Below are positions 51,915 to 61,900 of a DNA stretch of 64,000 bases, piece by piece; the first letter of the stretch is position 1; the number at the start of each line of letters is the position of its first letter. A program made the position numbers and the translations under genes. Origin of the DNA: Daphnia carinata (Eukaryota; Arthropoda; Branchiopoda; Diplostraca; Daphniidae). The stretch covers positions 7,437,367 through 7,501,366 of the forward strand of contig NC_081339.1 of NCBI RefSeq assembly GCF_022539665.2. Reading direction: 5' to 3'. The notes beneath the pieces were generated by a model that did not search any database, was not told where the DNA came from, and saw only the letters and a list, made by a program, of their open reading frames with translations.

Positions 51915-51946
51915 AAAAAAAAAAAAAAAGGGGGGGGGGGGGGGGG
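51915..51946. repeat. A15-G17 compound homopolymer
   Basis: Fifteen A are followed immediately by seventeen G, giving an uninterrupted 32-base purine strand. Confidence 0.9.
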
Positions 51947-52579
51947 ACTTTGTATAGATATATATTTATATATCCCCCGAATACAAAACACACATCTGCC
52001 AGACCCCGACAAGTCCCCCTCCAAAAAAATTCTTTCAATCAATATCGATATGTTCGATGCATATCCTTCCGCAATGTTATCGATCCTCGCCATTTTGCCT
52101 TCCTAACGTATTTTCTTGCGCCCTTCTTTTGTTTTTACTTGACGAATCCATACATTTGCCAATGAGCTTGTTATGCCTAAATGGATATATTTTTCTTTTC
52201 TTTTTTTTTTTTTTTCTAAGTTAGGTCTATTCATTTTTTTTTTCTTTGTCTTACCTTTCGGGATGTGTGCGCATCACCCGTGTCAGGTATAGCGGGGGGG
52301 GGGCTTTCACCATCGTGATTAGGGATCGATTGTTTTGATGGTCGTAGCCTGGCAGCGACAGCTCCTAGCTCAGCGTGACAACGGCCAATTCTGAAAGTAA
52401 ACTATAAAATAAAAAACATTAAAGCTTATGGAGATATAGCGAGCCGAAGCGTTTCACGTGCTCACTTGTGTTCCTCATTGAGAGTCTACCCGTCTCACTA
52501 CCTGCCTTTGAAAATTCGATTGATGTTGAAGAACACTTGGAGAGCGGGGGCAGCAGCAAACTTTATAATGAATGCCGTT

Positions 52580-52581
<2 letters not shown>

Positions 52582-52610
<29 letters not shown>
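52582..52610. repeat. (TA)n microsatellite
   Basis: About fourteen uninterrupted TA units. Confidence 0.95.
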
Positions 52611-52612
<2 letters not shown>

Positions 52613-52829
52613 ATGATGTCTAAAAGTTGTTTGCTTCTTCTCCATTCGGAGTTTGTTTGGTAGTCATCACAAAAAGAGATCGGTGACCCTTTTGTGTGTG
52701 CGTACCAATTTCGCCCCCCTTCTCTTTCACGTCCGTTATGTATTGTGTGCAGAATTTTAGATGGTGAAAAGGAGGGCATAGACTTCAGCAAGTTCAATTA
52801 ACATTGCCATTTTTAATTTTTTTTTTTCC

Positions 52830-52927
52830 AGGGAGCTTGGGCTTTCTAACGGCCGTCAAAAATACAACTGGCCACTTCGAGACTGACGCTTGAAAAACGT
52901 CGGTAGCACGTCGGGGACGCCAAGTAA
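52830..52927 (+). promoter_or_regulatory. Splice acceptor and 5' untranslated part of the first DDR coding exon
   Basis: A T-rich tract ends in TTCCAG (AG at 52830-52831), which would start this exon at 52832. No ATG occurs between there and 52928, and a TAA lies in frame directly before that ATG (52925-52927). This supports 52928 as the translation start and implies at least one upstream non-coding exon somewhere in the preceding spacer. A transcription start near here without an upstream exon is the alternative. Confidence 0.5.
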
Positions 52928-55900
52928 ATGGAGTGCGCGGCACGAAGACCCTTTCGTCAATTGGCAGTGGGCGGCGTGACGATGTTTGCCGTTGCCGTAA
53001 TGATGGCCACCACCGCCTTCGGCCCAGCCGCCGCCCTCGATACAAGTAAAAAAAAAAAACAGAGACTTCGTACATATTTTTAGCTTTTTAAGGAACGGCC
53101 ATCTTAATTGACGCTGCTGATTGGACTTCACTAACACGTCAACGACGTCGAGTGGCACGTGTAATTTAGCGAAATGTTGCAACACGCTCATCCTTTTTTT
53201 TAGTTGGGGGAATTGCGAATCATTTCGAAAATGAAGAAGACAAAAGGGCAAGATCTTTAATTAAAAGTTTGTTCTGTTTAGAACAAACCCCTTCCCTTTT
53301 TTTTCTTGTATAGGGTTTTGTCGATTGAATTAGTAGAACGGACCGGGTGGACTTTTTGAATGTAGAGCTTAATTAGAAGCTGAGGCCCCGAGGAGGTCAG
53401 TAACATCGTCTGACTCATCTCGGCCGTTGTTTTACCAACCTCATTCAATTAAAAACGCGCTGATTGCGTTTTCTCTTTTGTTTCTTTCTTTACTCTTCCA
53501 AACGAGAAGGACCGTTAACCTCTCCGACAAAAAAAAAAAACAAGAAAAAAAAAAACGCAATGAAAACATCTGTAACAATTTTCGGAGAATAAAAAAGGAA
53601 GAACAAAAGACAAGTGAAATTGGCCCTTTCCATTGTGAAAACCGAAATTCAAATAACGAGCCGAAAATCCGGCTTTTGTTTATTATTTTTTTTTCCCTTT
53701 CCACAAGAATAGGAATGGCAAAAACCTTTTTTATTTTTTAATGACGTAAATGCGTGTAGCATCTCAAACTTATGACATTTTACTTTTTGTGCTGTCTTCT
53801 TTGTATACGTACATCGTAAATTCATTTTCTTTTTCTTTTTTCTTGGCCTGTCGCTTCCCTTCTTTTTCTTTTTTTTTTTTTTTTTTGCATCTCTCGTCTA
53901 CGACTCAATTAGGTCGATGCGTCGGCGCCTTGGGCATGGAATCGGGAGCCATCCGCGACGAGGACATCGCCGCCAGCTCTTCGTTCGACGGTGCCAGCGT
54001 CGGCCCACACAATGCCAGGTAACATAAAAAAAGACGCTCACTCAATAAATGGGATGTATCTGCTTTTTATTCGCTGATCCCAGCCTTTTGCATACCCTAT
54101 TATAAGTTTAAGAAAAGCCAATTCAAAATGATGTGGAAACATTTCACGGCCATCGGCTCGGATGATGAAAGGAATGCTGATCCTAACATTATTGGCTTTG
54201 ATTTTATTTTGATTTTATTTTATTTTTTTTCAATTCTTGTAACAAAAGTCAGAACTTGTTTTTCTTTTTTTTTTATCAAATAGTTTAAGGGGATTGTCTT
54301 TGTTACGTCATCGTATTGCTCTGGTGAAATTGCGGGAATCCGTCAAGCTGTGGAACTATCCTCCCTCCTCTTTTATTTTTTGTGTGTGTCTTTTAATTAG
54401 TCTCAATGGTGGATGCTTGTCTGAGTGAATGACAGGCGCGAATCGGTTGCTAATTGGCGCTGCCTGACATTAACCAGATGTTACGGCCAACGTGAGTCTA
54501 CCGCTCCCGTTGGCAGGGATAGTCTACACTAGTTAGCATCCGATGATTGACTGTTCTTTTTGCCACGACGCTAACGAAAGCAAAAAGGATCTTGTTCCTT
54601 CTTCCAATTGAAAATGATTCGATTCAAACGGTTCGAAATTAATTGAAAATTCAAATCATGGTTTGCATTCAACAACGGACCTTACACGTCGTTTTATTGA
54701 TCCCCCATCTTTCTCCACAAAAGATATTTATTTATTTATTTATTTATTTTTTTTTTTTAAAGAAAAATGCTTTGATTTGATGCGGTTTTAAACTCGAATG
54801 TCATCGTTTTGATTAAACTTGAACATCGCGCAGTCCGTCTCTCGTGATTAGTCCATTAGCGCAAGGCACACATACGATGACTATCCCGTCTTAATTTCTG
54901 GAGAAAGCTGAGCTGCCAACTGTTATGATTTTCGGTCTAGTCGGCTAGCGGATAAATTTCGACACATCAAATAAAACAAAAAAAATAAATGTAAACAAAC
55001 AAAAAGCTTAATAGCGTATTCTATGTGTTTTTTTTTGTTTGTTTTTTGCAGAGTGCGTGTGGAGCGGAACGGAGGAGCGTGGTGTCCGCGCCAACAAGCC
55101 ACTCACCAGCCGCGCGACTGGCTCGAGATCGACTTGAAGACCGACCACGTCATCACGGCCGTCGAAACTCAAGGTAAAAAAAAAATAAAAAATAATTAAA
55201 AACTGTTTCCAACTTGGTGAATGGAATAGTTTTGAGTTTTCACGTCTTGTCCTAAAGGCCACGGACACGTAACAATCGAAAGTATCAAGGTAGTGAATCA
55301 ACAGGCAGTAGGTGAAGGAATGATTCTAAAAAAACAAAACAATGTTTTTATGTGGATCGTTTTTGAATTTTAAGTTTAAAAACCTTTTCCTTTTTTTTTT
55401 TGTGTGTGTATGTTCGACAGGACGATTCGGCAATGGCCAAGGGCAGGAATTTGCTGAGCACTTTCTGCTTGAATACTGGAGGGAATCGTTGGCTAAATGG
55501 GTGCGTTACAAGGACACGAAAAGCGAAGAGGTACGTACATTGCTCAATTACGCTTTAATCTTCTTTAATTTCCCAGAAGAGCGTTCTTGTTCTTCTTTTC
55601 ATTTCGTTTAATGCCCATTAGCCCGGCCAACAGAAGTAATGGGGGGGGAGTAAATTGAATTAAACTACGAAATAAAAATTATTTTTTTTTTTTTTTTTTT
55701 TTTTTTTCGTACATTTCATACGTAAATTGTTGAACAGTGCGCCACGTTCAGATCGCACTGACATTTCTTTTTGGATTGTTATGACTTGCGTTAAGAAAAG
55801 GCCATGGAACTTCCTCTCTCTCTTTTGTTGACGTGCCCATTTTCCTTCTTTTCTTACGAATTTCTCTTCATCACTTGGGGTCTTGCTGCGACTCTCGCCA

Positions 55901-58900
55901 ATGACAAAAGGACGGGGGGTAAACGACGACACGTAGGAACAGAAGAATAGAATCGAAAAGCGTCGAACTAGGACAAGAAAGCCGCTACCGTTGATTATGT
56001 GTACAACGCTGCCATACAATACGATGAGGGTCGCAAAATAGAAAAATCTTGGGAAAGAACCTCGCGCACCTTCGGCTTGTTACACTCACCTCGTTTCTTA
56101 GCCGCAATCTTGATTGTTATACAACCCACCTGCTTTTCACGTTGAATCTGTTTCATCCCCTTCCCCGTTTGCAAGAGAATGAAAAACTTTTGAAAATGAC
56201 GTGCGGGCAGCTCCCAACTTTCCCGTTTTTTTTTTTTTTATGTGTGCGGATGGAACGTAGCCCCGTAATTATTTCGCGTGCGTCACGCACCAGGAAGAGA
56301 GACGGCATCTATTGAAACGTTGTACAAGTAGCGCAGCGCTTGGACAATTAAGATTTTTCTTTTTCTTTTTTTTTTTTTAAACTCAGTTTTGATGATTGTA
56401 TTTTCCTCCCTCGTTAACGTATGGGCTTAATAGCGATGGGGGTGATGTCCGCCCTTAGATCTTAGGGGCGGGGGCATTCAGGAGCGGAAACGACTTCATT
56501 AAACAACGATCATCTTGTTGCTGCTCTTCGCTTTTAAATTTCGTTTGACTTTGGCTGCGAAACAAATCTTTTCGTCCTGTTGAATATCTCCGTTATAATC
56601 ACGACGTTCCTTTTACACGTCACACCTTTCATGAAATTCAGAGTTACGTTAATATTTCAAAGAAGAACAAAAAAAAAAAAAAAAGAAAAAAAAAGTGTAA
56701 CTGTAATGCGATACTAAGAATTGCGACGAATCAATGAGGAGGGCGAGTGTTAAAAGCTACGCCTTGAAAGCTCTCTCACGCGGGATTTCATTGTTAACGG
56801 TCAAAATCGAGCGAGCTCGTGAGAACCGGCTTTTCGTGCATTGTCTAGTGACAGTTAGACAAGAACATGAAAACAACGACAGCCGTCCTTTTTGTGTTGT
56901 CGTCTCTTATTACGCGGTTGTGTGTGCTGTGTGTCCTGACTCAAATCACAGTTCTTCCCAACCGAAAAAAAAAAAAAAAAGAAAGAAAGAGAAAGAAATT
57001 AAAATCAAGTTTAAATAACAACAACGGATATGTACCCGGTCGGTCGTCATTCACTCATTCTCACCGGCACAACAGGCAACCTGTTTTTTTCTTTCATTTC
57101 TCACCGAGTGACAGAGGCTTTTTTTTTTTTTTAAATATATCGCGTTGATGGATGTCGTGTTGAGAAGAAAATAAAGAAAAAAGAATTCCGTTTTAGAGTG
57201 AAACAAACGCCTTAAACGATCGTGCGTTTTTTTTTTTTGTACGAATGTCCCAGGCGCATTATTTCGTTTTGTTTTAACTTTTAAATGTTTTTTTTTTTTT
57301 GACATTTCGAACGAGATGCGAGCGAAGTGAGGAGTGATCTTCATTCACAATATGTTTTTGCATCGTTTTTAAAAGCTCAGGTTTGCCAAATTGCGTTTGG
57401 TTTCGGACCGGTTGGACGTGGATCCATCTACGTTCGTCTTTCATTTTCCACGTTCCCACTCTTGTGAGATGGCCGGGCTGAACGGTTCTTAGCGAGAGTA
57501 GCTTCTTCGTTACCGTTTGTGCAAGCCAAAGAGCTAATCACTGTACCATTCGAGCCTCGTCAACAAGTTTTCCGTTACACAGCTGCTTGTTTTCTAGCTC
57601 TTTAATCATCCACTCGTTTATGGACAAACGTCGAAAGGCTTTCTCGGCGTAGCCAAGCGCATCTCCTCACGCAGTTTTGGAATGGGCCCCTCTTTATTTT
57701 TTTGAAAAACTGGGATCTATCAATGCTTATTTGAACATCGTTTTGGCCATTGTCTTTTTAGTTTAATCGTATTGGACTAAATGAGGAAAAGTTGGACAGC
57801 GGTGATTCATACAACGTGCCCCGTTTCGAAAGTCATAACAAACAGGTGTGTTTTATAATAGCTCTCTCTCTCTCTCTCTCTCTCTTGTGTATAATTATCT
57901 GGAAGGAAGCACGACCGTGTTCCATCGACGCATTATTTTATTTTTACCTGCGTTTTTCTTTGCCCAACACGATTGGAAAGAAGTCAAACCAGACGAAAAA
58001 CAGAAAGAAACAAGAAGAGTCCAAGTTCGTGTTTATCTTTTGGGGGTCTACTAAAAACTTCAAACCAGTAGGAGAAAATAAAAAAAAAACAACCGGAAGT
58101 TTGGAATCTAATTTTTTTTTTTTTTTCTAACGGGATGGAGGGGTTGTAGAAATAGGGCAAGAAAATTGAGAGGAAGGAGGGGGGGGGGGGTGAAACTTTT
58201 GAACGCACCGTCACGCAGACAACGACTTGGAGCAATCATAATCGAAAAAAAATCCAACAAACGAAAAGAAATCAACTCAAATTGACAAGTGAAACGTGTC
58301 CAAAATCTCCCAAATTTTAGTTTTTGGGCATTTTGCTTTTTAAAAACATTTCTTTCGAATTTATAATCAGTTGTCGTGTGCGTGTGTGTTACACGAAATG
58401 TCTGATCTATCTCGCAGAGCGCTCTCGCACAACGCCATTAGTCATAGAGAGCGATGTGTGTTTATAGTCAAGGCCCTTTTCGTGTAGATGCCAGAGATGT
58501 CAACGTCAAATGGCATCCCCCCCCCCTCCCTATGTTTTTGCCCGGCTGTACGTTGAAAAAAAAAAAAGTTACAAGACAGCAGAGAGTGAGCTGCGATGTA
58601 ATACAGGGCCGGAGACAAGCTGGCTAATGAATCAAAAAGAAAAAAAAAAAAAGAACGGCCTTGATTTAGCCCTGTACACATGCCCGCCATGGATAGAAAA
58701 GCCAATCAACTCTCTGTTTTGGAATTCCCAGCGCTAGGCCAAAAAAAAAGGGGAAAAAGAAAAATAGATCGAAAGAGTTTTCTTCTCTGCGTGAGTGACA
58801 CGTCATCTCACGAAGCCGACGCCGTTACGTAATTAAAAAGAATCTTTAGCGCTCCTAATTCAACGAGCGAATTGCAGTCAACGACCTTCTTAAGTTCTTT

Positions 58901-61900
58901 TTAAAAACAGCAAACCTCGTTTTGGAAAATTGAAGAAACAATTCAAAAATGATGATATGAAAAGATTTAAAAAAAAAAACAAAAACAACGTTGGATTCTA
59001 TTGGATGTTTTGAATATGAACGAGTTGGGGGAGGGAGGAGGCCGGGGATGAACTTTGTTTATCCGGAGTTTCTCAACGTCACCAAACTTTATTTGCTGGA
59101 TTGATGACGATAGAGTTGCGTGTTGCTCAGTTCTCGCTTCTTTTTTTTTTGTTTTTTTTTTAGAATGAAGTTTGCTCGGCGTATCGTGTAACTTTGACCG
59201 AATGGCTGGTAATAAGAGGGGGGGAGAGGGATATCATCAACAAGCAACAAAAAGTTTGGGACTTGTTTGGTTGGCGCCTCTGCTTTTGACGTTGATGACG
59301 ACGTCGATTGTTGTTTCCCTGCACAACAAGGGATGAGCTGTAAATGAGAATAGGGTGCCGGAATGGAAAGAAAGAATATATTGCAGCCAATCAACAGAAA
59401 AGATCGATCGATTCTTGTACAGCTATTTACCTCTCGAAGGCCTACAAGGGTGCGATCAATAATCTTGTACATCCCATGTTCTCTTTTCGTTTTTTTTTTT
59501 TTTTTTTTATTCTTGCGATGCTCGAACGTACGCATTGCCCCGAGATATGTAGGGACTATGTTCAATTTGACGATCAAAGTCGGCTTGAATTCCACGGTCG
59601 TGATTATGTGAAGAAAACAAAAGAGACGCGTTCTTTGGCGAAACGCTTTTCAAATGATTTGCATAACTTGCTGCGTTCCTTCGTCAAACCCTCTCTTTTT
59701 TTTTTTTGGGTTTAAACCTACGTGGGTGACTGAATATTTCAAAGTGGAAGGCTTCTGTTACTTTCGGGTATTTAAATATGCAATTCGTCGTGTGAAATAA
59801 ATCAGCGTCGTGTCAGCTGTTGGGATGTTTTGCTAATGCCCCCGAATAGAGTGCCGTCCCGCTAATTCAAATAATAACAGAATTGAAGATGATTGAAGTT
59901 TTTTTTTTTTGTTTTTTTACTTTTTTGTACTCATCTTCATTTTTTTTTAAATTCCCTTTTTCAGGTAATTGCAGGAAATACCAATACATACGTGGCCGAG
60001 AAGCGTGAATTGGATCCGGTGTTGATCGCCCGCAAGTTGCGATTTTTCCCGTACAGCCATCACAGGCGGACGGTTTGCATGCGAGTCGAGATTTATGGCT
60101 GCCCTTGGTACGTAATAAGATCCTGTCATCTCGCGAGAGACGCATTCATTTTGCACTAAAAAAAAACATTTTTTGTGTGTGTCTTATTTAACTACGTCAT
60201 ATCATAAACTGGTGAAGCAAATGTCGCTCCTAGCCGCCCGTCCATTCACGATGTGTAATGTTCGATCTGTTGTGGGTTTTCTTTGTGCTTTGAAGGTCTG
60301 AGGGCATTGCCAGCTATCAAATGCCGCAGGGAGACCAGCGCGGGGCCGGCTGGCAGTTCTACGACGCTTCTTACGACGGCATCTGGGACGGCTCTTTACT
60401 ACGCCAGGGACTGGGCCAGCTGACTGACGGTAAACTCGGTCCCGACAACTTCAAAGCCAGCTACTACGACCAGGATCGAGGTAAAGATTTATGCCGAGTA
60501 TCAGTTTTCTTCTCCCGACATTTCCCGTCATCGTTTTCATGGCCTTTTTTTTTTTTCTCTCTCTCTCTCTCTCTCTCTTCGCTTTCCTTCTTTTTTTTTT
60601 TGTTCGTTTTATGATCGACCGTTTCTAGGCTGGGTCGGGTGGCGTAACGACTCGCGCAACGGCCAGCCCGTCGAGATCGTCTTCGAGTTCGACACGGTCC
60701 GCGACTTCACATCGCTCAGTATCTTCGCCAATAATCAGTTTACCAAGGACGTCCAGGTAGGGTCGCATTCTTTCCATCAAGCAGTTTGCAACGTTGAAAT
60801 AAATAACTAATAAATAACAACACCTTTCAACGCCATCGCTGAATGTTAAACGTCAACGTTAAATCAGTCACTATTTAAAAAACCAAGCAAAAAAAAAAGG
60901 CTTGCATTCCATACACAGTCATTTTTTGTCATTGAATTTTTACAGCCAACGTAAAATTCCTGCACGATTAGAACGGCAACGTGAATGAATCACGGCATGC
61001 CATTTGACAAGTGGCAACACAACACGAAAAAGAGCCGCGATTTTAACAATTTCCATCAATGAATTTGCGATGTTTTAGATCTTCTCCGAAATGCAAGTGC
61101 ATTTCAGCGTTGGCGGACAAATCTACCCGGGAGAGCCGATTATCTTCCGTCCGCCAGAGGACCGAATTTTCGAGAATTCACGGAACATCAGCGTTAAGCT
61201 TCACCACCGAGTGGGCCGTTTCGTCAAACTGCGCTTGTCCTTCCCGGCGCCACCGGCCCGTTGGATCCTCATCAGCGAGGTCTCGTTCCGTTCAGAACCG
61301 GCCGCTAGGAATTACACGACCGAAGTAGATGGCAGTCCCGTCACTCCGCCAGCCGCCGCACCCATTCCGCCCGTCTCCAATTTGCCACTCCCGCCAAGCG
61401 GTCACGAAGTCGGCTCCAACGCCGGTTCGTCGGATCAAACCAACGGTAACGAACACGAATCAAAGTTCGAAGCAAGTCGTGATCTGTTTTTTTTTTTTTT
61501 TTTCGATATTTATGCCAATCAACGCCTTTCTTCCGCGGCCAATGAATCGTTTCTCTCTTGTCACACACACAGAAAAAGAAAAAAAGGAAGTTTCAAAAAA
61601 GAAAAAATAATATTGAACTTCCCTTTTCTTTTCTTTTTTTTTTAGGGCAAAAAAAAGAACTTTTCGTTTCGTTAACATGCCGAACATCAGACCGTAGTCT
61701 ATTTCTACCTCAGTCGTCGACCATATGAATATAGAACGCTCATTTCCAAACCCTCCCATGTCACGCTTCGTGTTTCTTTTCTTTTTTCCGGTTTGAAACA
61801 CGTCGAACTCGCCCAGTGGCGTGAGTGGCAGCCAAGCAGCCCTCCTTCACTCCCCATAGTCATTTAAAAAACCATAATCGTTGGAGCAGTTTTTCTTTTC

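Larger units (their letters stand above)
38101..52829. other. Homopolymer-rich non-coding region upstream of the DDR gene
   Basis: Runs of 12-30 A or T recur every few hundred bases on both strands, clearly denser than at 2-38 kb. Poly-G and poly-C runs of 13-19 also occur. No recognised protein is encoded here. Because the first DDR coding exon is preceded by a good splice acceptor, part of this region is probably the 5' intron and regulatory region of that gene. Possible small exons are listed separately. Confidence 0.5.
54019..55051 (+). other. DDR intron inside the discoidin domain coding region
   Basis: This 1033-base intron has donor AG/GTAACA and acceptor TTTGCAG. It holds a TTTA-type tetranucleotide repeat and, at 54420-54560, a GC-richer patch with a perfect 7-bp inverted repeat. 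No coding sequence is recognised. Confidence 0.85.
55531..59964 (+). other. Largest DDR intron (4.4 kb) within the discoidin domain coding region
   Basis: Donor GAG/GTACGT and acceptor TTTTTCAG are both strong. Joining exons across it gives a continuous discoidin domain, with ...KSEE followed by VIAGNTNTY. The intron contains a 26-base T run, CT repeats, a tRNA-like element on the minus strand and a possible in-frame cassette exon. A 168-codon minus-strand frame at 59089-59595 shows no motif and is probably chance. Confidence 0.85.

Noticed and set aside
59089-59595. 168-codon minus-strand frame inside the DDR intron
   Set aside because: Much of it is encoded by A/T runs (Lys-rich stretches) and no conserved motif is visible; an antisense gene is not supported.
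61446-61645. Extension of the DDR exon frame past 61445
   Set aside because: The frame runs into poly-T and poly-A sequence, while the G/GTAACG donor and phase 1 join to the transmembrane exon give a continuous receptor.
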